A stretch of DNA of 37,783 nucleotides from a virus, in the IMG/VR virus record IMGVR_UViG_3300046012_000298, positions 1-37,783 of that record; one strand, 5' to 3'. Numbering within the stretch: position 1 is the first letter of the stretch; the number at the start of each line of letters is the position of its first letter. A program made the translations under genes and the position numbers. Shown here piece after piece: positions 31,953-37,783 of this stretch. The notes below the pieces were generated by a model that was given only the letters and a program-made list of their open reading frames with translations, was not told the origin of the DNA and did no database searches.

Positions 31953-32436
31953 TCCCATCCCCCTTCAGAAAGTCTCGCGCGGCGCGGAATTGATCTTTTG
32001 TCACTGTCAGCTTGATCGGCATAAGTCCGCTGATCCGCTTGTTGATTAACTTCATAGATTCCGGGAATTGATCCCGAAGTTCTATGAACGGCCCGATCAC
32101 CCTCTCCGCCTCTGCCAATCTTGCGGTGAGGGCATCCCGTTCGCGCCGGGCTTCGGTGAGGGCGGTGCGGCCAATTTCCGGGAAGTCCTCGCGGTCCAAA
32201 GTTTCGCCGTCGTTCAAGACCGCGCTGGCACCGGCAAACGTCAGACAGAAACCGACAATGGCGATGCCGTCATCTCCACGCAGAGCGTAGCCCTGCCGGG
32301 CAAGGTCGTCCCATGCGGCTTCTTGCGTAGTACCGAGACCAGCAGCATAATGGTTGCGATATGATGTGGTGCGCCCCTCGGTGAGACCGAGCGCATGGCG
32401 AGACATTTCGATTTGCTCGCTCGTCAGCCTCCCCAT
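31942..32436 (-). CDS. Conserved phage protein with coiled coil
   Basis: A 164-residue protein from ATG 32436, with GGAGG six bases upstream. It opens MGRLTSEQIEMSRHALGLTEGRTTSYRNHY, followed by AAWDDLARQGYALRGDDGIAIVGFCLTFAGA and EDFPEIG, a phage family I recognise from rhizobial prophages. Residues 90-120 are a coiled coil (TEARRERDALTARLAEAERV). Function unknown. It overlaps its neighbour's stop (ATGA). Confidence 0.75.
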   Translation of the reverse strand: MGRLTSEQIEMSRHALGLTEGRTTSYRNHYAAGLGTTQEAAWDDLARQGYALRGDDGIAIVGFCLTFAGASAVLNDGETLDREDFPEIGRTALTEARRERDALTARLAEAERVIGPFIELRDQFPESMKLINKRISGLMPIKLTVTKDQFRAARDFLKGDGNGG

Positions 32437-33713
32437 CACCGGCCTCCGTCGAGAGCGGAGAGGATGGCGTCGGTAGTCTCTAATGCCAGGGCATTCGGGG
32501 CTGATGTTTCATCGTCACCTAAAGCGTAGTCGCCGGGCCACTTCCGCGCTAGCGCCTGCGCCACCACCTCCCGCCGATCTGCGGGTTGGCCTCCCTCGGT
32601 TTCAGACGATGCGTTGCCGGTGGTGAGGAGGGTGAGGATGTGCTTTACGACTGCCATGGTCTCATAATGAATGACCGTACCGTCGCGCGAAGTGAAGGCT
32701 TGAGCTTTGAGGGATCGCGCAATCGTCTCCACGTCCACCGCCTTTGCGGGATGGGTGTAGAGCGGGATTGAGTATCGCGCGGCAGCTTCCGGCAACATCG
32801 CAGCTTTGATATGCGGCCTTACAAATGGCTGTGCGCTGTCGCTTGGGCTATGCCACGCCACCGCAGCGTCATCCGCAGGGTCGGCCTGCGGGGAGAGGGC
32901 CAGCAACGCTGCCTGATCTGCTTTCACCAAAACTTCTGTCAGAGAATGGGCAGTCTGTTTGAGGCGATCGCTGTCCATGTCGCGCCCAAGAAAAGCGACT
33001 GCAAGAACGACCGCTTCGCGCGCTGCGGTCAACGCCTCCCTTAGCCGCACCGCCTCTGCGTTGGCAGAGGGGCGGGATGGCGCGACCGTTTTCAGCAGAC
33101 GCTTGCAGTCGCTTCGGAACGCCTCGCGGTACTGCGCCCGTTCGTCCTCGCCAATCCACGCGCAAATCATATCGTTGACGATGCTGATCTGTTCCGGCGT
33201 AAGTTCGTCCACCCGCTCTTGCGACGGGGCGGGGGAAAGTGAGGCGAGCAAGCGAGGCGTCAATAATTCAACGACCTGTTGGCTGAGGGGTTTCAGGTGA
33301 AGGTTGTTTCGCGGGGAAAATATTTGAGCGAGAGCGGCAACCGTAGGACTATCAACGGCGCTCGTAACCGCGGCCTCAACCCCCTCCGCGAACGAGGGCG
33401 CGGGTTGGGGTGTGGTGTAAAGGGGTTCAACAACCTTGTTTGTCAGATCGGCAGCCGGCGTCTCGCTATACGTCCACATCGACCATTCGCGGTCTCGATC
33501 GCTGCCTGTTAGCCAGTGCCAGCGCCACGCCTTCACCTCTCCCTCTGGCACGGTGGAGAGAGCGGCATCGATGTAATCCACGACGGTTTCGTTCTTCGAC
33601 AGTCGTTCTGGCATCCAGAGCGTGTCGGTGATGACCGCGATGTTCGCTTCAAGGATCGCGGCCTTGACGTTTTCCAGCGCCGCTTTGAGGGTCTCTGCTC
33701 GGGGATGGGTCAT
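32436..33713 (-). CDS. Large Ea22-like early protein
   Basis: A 425-residue protein from ATG 33713 (MTHPRAETLKAALENVKAAI), following the HNH stop by one base. Two stretches end in PLYTTPQ and PLYTHPA, each after a Trp and Arg/Asp-rich run (WHWLTGSD, WHSPSDSAQP), the shape of Ead/Ea22-like phage proteins, where such PLYT repeats recur. The rest is helical and Ala-rich with ANAEAVRLREALTAAREAV. A longer N-terminal reading is antisense to the HNH gene. Role unknown; in lambda-like phages such genes are dispensable early accessory genes. Confidence 0.6.
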   Translation of the reverse strand: MTHPRAETLKAALENVKAAILEANIAVITDTLWMPERLSKNETVVDYIDAALSTVPEGEVKAWRWHWLTGSDRDREWSMWTYSETPAADLTNKVVEPLYTTPQPAPSFAEGVEAAVTSAVDSPTVAALAQIFSPRNNLHLKPLSQQVVELLTPRLLASLSPAPSQERVDELTPEQISIVNDMICAWIGEDERAQYREAFRSDCKRLLKTVAPSRPSANAEAVRLREALTAAREAVVLAVAFLGRDMDSDRLKQTAHSLTEVLVKADQAALLALSPQADPADDAAVAWHSPSDSAQPFVRPHIKAAMLPEAAARYSIPLYTHPAKAVDVETIARSLKAQAFTSRDGTVIHYETMAVVKHILTLLTTGNASSETEGGQPADRREVVAQALARKWPGDYALGDDETSAPNALALETTDAILSALDGGR

Positions 33714-33714
33714 G

Positions 33715-34362
33715 TCAGGCGGCTTTCGTTTCGTGAATGCGTTGTTCGAGCTTGGCAACGGCCATGATCGTCGGCTTGATCTCAACGGGCGCGGCATCGT
33801 ATGCGAGGCGTCGTTTGTGGCGCCCACCGTTCAGGCGCGGCAGTAGGGCGCGCGGGATCAGTTCCCAATTCGACGGATCGGTATTGAGCCGATCAGTCTT
33901 GCATTTAAGCGCCATGCCCTCGGGGACAGGCCCGTTCGCCTGCTCCCAAAGCCATCGATGCTTAAGGACATAGCGACGTTCAAAGCCCGTATGCGGGTTG
34001 ATTTCGTCGATGCTGATTTCGACATAACCGTCTTTTGAAACGCGCTCATGGTGCAGGAAGTTTGTATTGTGAGGCTCGTTACCTTTCTTGAACTGCGTTC
34101 GCTGGGCGTTCGGGTGACGACCGCCCGTCCCTGGCGCGCAAGGCTTGCCTTTGTTGAGCGGAGTCTGCCCCGGCTCAAAGCAACCCGTTCGGCCCGTTTT
34201 CCAACCCTTGCGCTTGCGGAGCGCATGAAGGTGGCCGGCAGTCACGTCAGCCCGACCGAACGCGGCGACAAATGCCTTGTGGTAGTCCGAAATGACCATA
34301 AGGCGGTTGGCTTCAAGCCATTCCATCTCAGCGGTAGAATATCGAATCGAGCGCCCCTTCAT
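33715..34362 (-). CDS. HNH endonuclease with N-terminal HTH
   Basis: A 215-residue nuclease. The N-terminal 60 residues carry a helical element (MEWLEANRLMVISDYHKAFVAAFG followed by HLHALRKRKGW) resembling a DNA-binding HTH. The HNH domain is FLHHERVSKDGYVEISI, VLKHRWLWEQANGPVPEGM, then NTDPSNWELIPR, matching the HNH_3-type nucleases of phages, many of which are homing or intron-encoded in origin. The typical catalytic His is in KHRWLWE. Unlike intron homing cases, it sits in an operon with ATGA coupling. Confidence 0.85.
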   Translation of the reverse strand: MKGRSIRYSTAEMEWLEANRLMVISDYHKAFVAAFGRADVTAGHLHALRKRKGWKTGRTGCFEPGQTPLNKGKPCAPGTGGRHPNAQRTQFKKGNEPHNTNFLHHERVSKDGYVEISIDEINPHTGFERRYVLKHRWLWEQANGPVPEGMALKCKTDRLNTDPSNWELIPRALLPRLNGGRHKRRLAYDAAPVEIKPTIMAVAKLEQRIHETKAA

Positions 34363-34625
34363 TGCTTTGTGCCCTCAACTGTGCGGGCCGCTGGCCGACC
34401 AAGCGCCGGAAGATGGTTGGTCGGATCGTTGCCGTGGTCCGACATGATCTTAGCGGCTTGGACCTGTAAGCTCGCGTGACGCAAGATTTGATCGGCAACG
34501 CCGACAATTGCGGCACCGCGCTTGACCTCGGTCTCGATTTGCTCCGCTGTCATGGTCTCGTCCGATAAGCGTTCGATTTGCGCAAACAGGTGATCGTTCA
34601 AATCTGAAAGTCGGTTCTTAGTCAC
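34359..34625 (-). CDS. Conserved early phage protein, unknown
   Basis: An 88-residue protein from GTG 34625, which overlaps its neighbour's stop. MTKNRLSDLNDHLFAQIERLSDETMTAEQIETEVKR is a signature I associate with a widespread small phage protein found near replication genes. Helical throughout with AIVGVADQILRHASLQVQAAK. Function unknown. A longer frame from 34685 has no ribosome site. Confidence 0.7.
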   Translation of the reverse strand: MTKNRLSDLNDHLFAQIERLSDETMTAEQIETEVKRGAAIVGVADQILRHASLQVQAAKIMSDHGNDPTNHLPALGRPAARTVEGTKQ

Positions 34626-34930
34626 CCCACACCCCCGTTGTCCGCCTCTGTGGCTGACTCGCTCCGGGGTTGGCGGGCGGCGCACGGCATTTTCACAGTG
34701 CGAGGATCATCAATCCTACCCGCCGTCGTGATCGCAGCGCTTTCGCCGCAGGTCTCACATCGAACAATCAGCACGCCACAACATTCTGCCGGATATGGCA
34801 GGTTTGCGAGACACGCCACTTTCGCGCCGTGGGTCAGGTCGATATCAATACCATTCGGATACGCTGGATTAGGCGCGCAAGTCGGCTTCCGATTGTGAGA
34901 GATGAAGGTGACGGAGATCGCTTGTTCCAT
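34622..34930 (-). CDS. Cysteine-rich small phage protein
   Basis: A 102-residue protein from ATG 34930. It contains KPTCAPNPAYPNGIDIDLTHG, PAECCGVLIVRCETCGESAAI and a late MPCAA, so several Cys are placed as zinc-knuckle ligands (CETC and CC). The core looks like a small beta-rich zinc module. Its first 97 bp overlap the 3' end of the HAD gene in a different frame. No name recognised; a nucleic-acid or protein interaction role is a guess. Confidence 0.65.
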   Translation of the reverse strand: MEQAISVTFISHNRKPTCAPNPAYPNGIDIDLTHGAKVACLANLPYPAECCGVLIVRCETCGESAAITTAGRIDDPRTVKMPCAARQPRSESATEADNGGVG

Positions 34931-35364
34931 GGCTGGAATCCCAAAAGGTCTTGAGGATAGAAGTCGGCCCAATTGCCGGTGAAGCACAGCGCGCGGTCGT
35001 CGATGGTCAGGAAGGCCGCTGGCTTTGATGTCGGGAACGAGATCGCGGCAAGAACTTCGTCGCGCTTGTCCATGTCATCCGGCGCGCCTGCGAATGCGCA
35101 GTCAAAGAATCTTGCGACTTCATAATTCAGCCAGTCCTTCATCGCTTGGATGCCGCCCGGCTGGCCTGATCTGCTGCTGTAAATCTGCACATCGAAGTAA
35201 TGCACCGCATGATGCAAAAACATCATCGCGCCTGGTGTTGGCGGGTCAGGAATGCTATCCGCGCCCTTCCATCCGCTCGAATAGCTATGCAAAACGCCGT
35301 CAAAATCGAGGCATAAAATCGGCTTACGTCGCGCCCCACCATCCTTCCCCGGATTATCCGACAT
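34834..35364 (-). CDS. HAD-superfamily phosphatase
   Basis: A 176-residue HAD-like protein. Motif I is ILCLDFDGVLHSY (nucleophile D in DFDG), SSR acts as motif II, and FLTIDDRALCF as motif IV with paired Asp; KPAA just before it supplies the motif III Lys. The segment WKGADSIPDPPTPGAM is family-typical. Members act on phosphorylated nucleotides or polynucleotide 3' ends, but the substrate here is open. The protein runs past the usual end (GFQPWNK) for another 33 residues into the next gene, suggesting loss of an older stop codon. Confidence 0.8.
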   Translation of the reverse strand: MSDNPGKDGGARRKPILCLDFDGVLHSYSSGWKGADSIPDPPTPGAMMFLHHAVHYFDVQIYSSRSGQPGGIQAMKDWLNYEVARFFDCAFAGAPDDMDKRDEVLAAISFPTSKPAAFLTIDDRALCFTGNWADFYPQDLLGFQPWNKRSPSPSSLTIGSRLARLIQRIRMVLIST

Positions 35365-35857
35365 GGGAGGGCTCCTTGGAGGTGGGAGTGATCTCGGGGG
35401 CGCTTCGAAACCCGCGAGATTGAATTTTCGGGTTGCTATGGATCTTCCGGCCGCTCCGGATTTTCTTGCGGGCGTCCTGGGGCTTCCGCGCCGCGATCCG
35501 CCGCGGCGGCTTAACTTTCGCCGGCAGGGCGGCTCGTTCGGCGCCCCCCGATTGAATCCACAGCGATGCCGCGATCTGGAACGGATTGAGCCCCGTTCGC
35601 TCCCACCATTCCCGCTCGTTGCTGTTGTGCTGGCAGTCGACGCCGATGCGGTGGTGGTAGGGACACAGCGGCACGGTATAGCGGTCGCTCGGCTTCTCGC
35701 CTTTGCCGGTCAGTTCTTTGCCGATCGCGAGGTTGTCCATGCGCAGGTGCGCCGGCTCGGCCTCTCGCTTGCAGAACGGCTGGCAACAGGGCTGCGCTCG
35801 AATGAACGCAAGGTGCCTCTCGTCGCGCTCCCGCGGCTCCCGCTGGCGCAAATTCAT
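35354..35857 (-). CDS. DUF968-like HNH nuclease
   Basis: A 167-residue protein with a zinc HNH-like core: AFIRAQPCCQPFCKRE, EPAHLRMDNLAIGKELTGKG, VPLCPYHHRIGVDCQHNSNEREWWERTG. The pattern Cys-Cys...His...CPxHHR...N matches the DUF968/Rap-NinG-like phage nucleases thought to resolve recombination intermediates. The last 50 residues are a basic Arg/Lys tail (VKPPRRIAARKPQDARKKI). It belongs to the early recombination/replication functions and starts at ATG 35857, overlapping the gene upstream (ATGA). Confidence 0.7.
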   Translation of the reverse strand: MNLRQREPRERDERHLAFIRAQPCCQPFCKREAEPAHLRMDNLAIGKELTGKGEKPSDRYTVPLCPYHHRIGVDCQHNSNEREWWERTGLNPFQIAASLWIQSGGAERAALPAKVKPPRRIAARKPQDARKKIRSGRKIHSNPKIQSRGFRSAPEITPTSKEPSHVG

Positions 35858-36015
35858 TGGATGCGCCTCGATCGCTGCTCGAGATCGCCGTCACTGCCGA
35901 ATGAATCGAAAGCCGCCGCGATGGACGCATTCTCGGCTCCCCGAATCCACCAGCCGAACGCAAAGCATCCAAACGACCACACAGCAAGCGCGGCAACAAT
36001 GATTTGCAGGTCCAT
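35854..36015 (-). CDS. Tiny single-helix membrane protein
   Basis: A 53-residue ORF from ATG 36015, with GGAG seven bases upstream. Residues 3-22 (LQIIVAALAVWSFGCFAFGWWI) form a transmembrane helix, followed by an acidic tail with DSFGSDGDLEQRSRR. It joins the previous stop with no gap (TAGATG) and the next gene by ATGA, so expression in the operon is likely. No function recognised. Confidence 0.6.
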   Translation of the reverse strand: MDLQIIVAALAVWSFGCFAFGWWIRGAENASIAAAFDSFGSDGDLEQRSRRIQ

Positions 36016-36231
36016 CTATTGCTCCTTCATGATTGCTGCGATGCGGTCCAGGTCGCGCTCAAACGCCTCCATCCGCATGTACGCGGTGAAGGGATCGACG
36101 CCCCGGCGGCGCTCGGCGGTGTAGAAATTGTCCTTGGCGCGTTCACGCAGTTCGGGAGTAGTCAATCCGGGCATCGACGCCCCGGACGCGTAGGCGTTGT
36201 TCACGCACGGGAAAGGAACGACGTTGCTCAT
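36016..36231 (-). CDS. Small unknown early protein
   Basis: A 71-residue protein from ATG 36231, chosen because GGAGGAACGC is just upstream and the ATG overlaps the neighbour's stop; another ATG at 36243 lacks spacing. Sequence MSNVVPFPCVNNAYASG, then LTTPELRERAKDNFYTAERRRGVDPFTAYMRMEAFE. Helical, soluble. No family recognised. Confidence 0.6.
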   Translation of the reverse strand: MSNVVPFPCVNNAYASGASMPGLTTPELRERAKDNFYTAERRRGVDPFTAYMRMEAFERDLDRIAAIMKEQ

Positions 36232-36686
36232 GCGTTCCTCCATGATTCAGCCGCGGTGCGGCGGGAACTGGTTTCCCATTGCTGACCGGGGAGGCGTCGG
36301 TATTTGTTTTCACGATCGACGATGTACTGAGCGAGCGCACGTTCGCCGTCGTCGATCTTTTCCTGCAATGTCCGATGATCCGGAGCCGCTTCACGACAGA
36401 ACGCCGGAACGATTTGCGGAAGGTTGCTGTAGCCGTAGAGCCCGTAGCTCTTGCGATACCAGGCCGGCACCGTGACGGCGTACCAGCGCTTATTTTCCGG
36501 CGTGTGGATCGTGATTTGCGGGCGCGTCGTCCCGTAGACGTAACGCGGGATGCTCACGACGCCGGCGCGGCTCTCGGAGAAAACCTCAAGCGTCCGATCC
36601 CGCGCATTCCCCCGGACGTCCAGCAACATGCAGATGTTGCGGTCCTGATTTGAGGCATAGCGCGTTTTGGTTGCGGTGCCGGTCAT
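36228..36686 (-). CDS. Unknown early phage protein
   Basis: A 152-residue protein. The N-terminal part is a beta sheet-like region (MLLDVRGNARDRTLEVFSES, VSIPRYVYGTTRPQITIHTPENKRWYAVTVP), and the C-terminus is a charged helix ending in a Trp/Arg-rich tail. It has ATGA junctions with both neighbours. No known domain is visible; the ordered strands suggest a compact small domain. Confidence 0.6.
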   Translation of the reverse strand: MTGTATKTRYASNQDRNICMLLDVRGNARDRTLEVFSESRAGVVSIPRYVYGTTRPQITIHTPENKRWYAVTVPAWYRKSYGLYGYSNLPQIVPAFCREAAPDHRTLQEKIDDGERALAQYIVDRENKYRRLPGQQWETSSRRTAAESWRNA

Positions 36687-36997
36687 GCGGCACCCTTGGC
36701 GTCCGCAGGAATCTCGCTTTCGATGTAGTCCGCGATTTCAGAGAAAGTTTTTCCCTGTCCATCGTTTAGCGTGTCGCCAAGGTACGACCGCATTTCTTTG
36801 TCTATGCCGGAATCTAAACACGGAGTGTCAGTCGATATCACATCCCGGATATCGTCGATGGAAACCCCGGCAACTCGACAAAGAACACCGAGACAGCAGA
36901 ACGTATTTCTCTCGCTGTCGTGAAGATAGTTTAGTCCCTGTCGGTATTCACCAGATCGAAGTGCGGCGATCCATTCGGCTTTTAATTTCGCGTCCAT
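36683..36997 (-). CDS. Conserved phage protein, CClGV type
   Basis: A 104-residue protein MDAKLKAEWIAALRSGEYRQGLNYLHD followed by FCCLGVLCRVAGV, a pattern I recognise from many phages in which a short K.W..ALRSG.Y.QG segment leads to a CClGVL motif. The C-terminal 40 residues are acidic and helical. GGGGAG precedes ATG 36997. Function is not known to me. Confidence 0.75.
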   Translation of the reverse strand: MDAKLKAEWIAALRSGEYRQGLNYLHDSERNTFCCLGVLCRVAGVSIDDIRDVISTDTPCLDSGIDKEMRSYLGDTLNDGQGKTFSEIADYIESEIPADAKGAA

Positions 36998-36998
36998 G

Positions 36999-37106
36999 TC
37001 ACGCGCTCCCCGTCAGGATCGCACACACAACGAAAGCCATTCCAAGAAACAAAGTCAGCGCAACAAGCGCAGCCCCGTCAGATGCAGTTGATTTGAGGAA
37101 GGTCAT
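36999..37106 (-). CDS. Tiny membrane peptide
   Basis: A 35-residue ORF from ATG 37106, coupled by ATGA to the upstream gene and ending one base before the next start. Residues 12-31 (ALVALTLFLGMAFVVCAIL) form one transmembrane helix. GAAGG-like bases precede it. Small single-helix peptides of this kind are common in phage early operons; function unknown. Confidence 0.5.
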   Translation of the reverse strand: MTFLKSTASDGAALVALTLFLGMAFVVCAILTGSA

Positions 37107-37363
37107 GCGGCCTCCATAGAGCGAAACGGCACCATCGCTGGCCGTTCCATGCCAGACGTGAATTCCTCTTCGCCGTGTTTGAAGTAGTTTTCTTTGGCGT
37201 CGAACCAGCAATCCCAATGCCACGCGAAATTCTGGTGGCTACCGTCGTAGATCGACGCCTCACGCAAATAAATTTCCAGAAGCTCGATTCTGCCGCAACA
37301 CCAAATGCATCGGTGCGGTTTTCGAGCCGCTAGCCATTTCGCGTCGAATAGGTGATAGGTCAC
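37103..37363 (-). CDS. Conserved phage zinc-knuckle protein
   Basis: An 86-residue protein with PHRCIWCCGRIELLEIYLREASIYDG, then QNFAWHWDCWFDAKENYF and EEEFTSGMERPAMVPF. CxxC pairs and the H.DC segment look like zinc ligands. This is a family I recognise from many proteobacterial phages, where the FTSGMERP end is conserved. Function is unknown. Confidence 0.7.
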   Translation of the reverse strand: MTYHLFDAKWLAARKPHRCIWCCGRIELLEIYLREASIYDGSHQNFAWHWDCWFDAKENYFKHGEEEFTSGMERPAMVPFRSMEAA

Positions 37364-37593
37364 GCCGCCTCCGATTTCTCAAGTGCGCGAGCGCACCGGG
37401 TGCATTTGTCTTCAATGAAGATATCGAGGCTCCATCCATGAGACGGCAGAAGACCGCATGCCGCACGCACGAAACGAATTTCGGAAAAGTTCTCATTTTC
37501 AGTTTTGATCGCGTGAAGACGCCAGCCGCGTTGGCCTGCATCGACGCCGGTCGCGGAGGTTCGGGGATTTGGTGCCGTCGTGAGCCAATGCAT
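37360..37593 (-). CDS. Small cysteine-containing early protein
   Basis: A 77-residue protein starting MHWLTTAPNPRTSATGVDAG. Cysteines at CGLLPSHGW and KCTRCARAL suggest a small metal site. It begins inside the final codon overlap of the upstream gene (TGATG) and ends by ATGA with the zinc-knuckle gene. No family recognised. Confidence 0.55.
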   Translation of the reverse strand: MHWLTTAPNPRTSATGVDAGQRGWRLHAIKTENENFSEIRFVRAACGLLPSHGWSLDIFIEDKCTRCARALEKSEAA

Positions 37594-37781
37594 CAGTAGC
37601 GCTCCGCTTGCTTGAGCGCGTCGAGCTGCGCGTCGCGGAGGTATTCGAAACTTGCCTGCGGCATCGCACGAAGACTGAGCAGCCAGCCGCGCGGGAGCAT
37701 CTTTTGAATGAAGCCAGCCTCCGCGCCGGATGTCCCGCGCACGAGGTAATAACCGGGCTGGACGCGTTCGATGCTGCTCAT
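37593..37781 (-). CDS. Small unknown early protein at right edge
   Basis: A 62-residue protein MSSIERVQPGYYLVRGTSGAEAGFIQK with a short beta opening then an amphipathic helix (EYLRDAQLDALKQAERY). The ATG at 37781 overlaps a TGA-like end of a gene that continues off the right edge (TCATGA on the + strand), so the operon is cut here. Confidence 0.55.
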   Translation of the reverse strand: MSSIERVQPGYYLVRGTSGAEAGFIQKMLPRGWLLSLRAMPQASFEYLRDAQLDALKQAERY

Positions 37782-37783
37782 GA

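Noticed and set aside
1-37783. CRISPR array, insertion sequence or diversity-generating retroelement
   Set aside because: No regularly spaced direct repeats with unique spacers, no transposase and no reverse transcriptase frame were seen.

Overview
The window is most of a lambda/HK97-type siphovirus genome, read as phage or contig order rather than as a prophage with host flanks. The DNA is visibly GC-rich with strong Shine-Dalgarno sites. Many proteins match families I associate with temperate phages of Hyphomicrobiales (Bradyrhizobium, Afipia or Rhodopseudomonas-like hosts). The host assignment is an inference from family resemblance; no host gene, tRNA or rRNA is present to confirm it.

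Layout. Positions 56-10122 on the + strand hold the packaging and head genes (terminase small and large subunits, portal, prohead protease, major capsid, two accessory head proteins, head-tail connector, head closure, tail terminator) and then the major tail tube and tail assembly chaperone. The chaperone is followed by a lambda-like programmed -1 frameshift signal (GGGAAAT plus a 6-bp hairpin) that would make a G-T type fusion ending at 10487. Positions 10445-20028 hold a tail completion-like protein, the tape measure and the lambda M-L-K-I-J tail tip set. Two large fibre proteins follow (20057-23219), both with N-terminal signal peptides.

Two genes run against the late operon: a small unknown ORF (14874-15194) between L and K, and a SAM-dependent methyltransferase (23220-23858) between the last fibre and the endolysin. 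Both look like moron cargo.

Positions 23925-27496 are the lysis and accessory cassette. It holds a GH108 endolysin, a small protein with the Acb2/Tad1 hairpin signature (candidate anti-CBASS), a holin, a lipoprotein, a membrane coiled-coil protein, a secreted CHAP-like peptidase and several small membrane or secreted proteins. It ends in a structured 3' region and two strong intrinsic terminators (27577-27877).

Positions 27905 to the right edge are all on the - strand. The leftmost part has two small proteins, an HNH nuclease and two conserved phage proteins, behind a candidate promoter with a perfect 8-bp palindromic operator at 30079-30100. Next come a tyrosine integrase and an overlapping excisionase-like HTH protein. 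The rest is a tightly coupled chain (mostly ATGA overlaps) of small early proteins, a second HNH nuclease, a HAD-family phosphatase and a DUF968-like nuclease. This operon is cut by the right edge. No repressor, replication initiator or DNA polymerase is visible, so the immunity/replication region lies outside the window.

Most of the window is conventional phage biology. The points most worth a second look are the iteron-like repeats at the terminase gene, the frameshift signal, the Acb2-like gene, the two reverse-strand cargo genes, three virion-type proteins carrying Sec signals, and the structured region between the two terminators.
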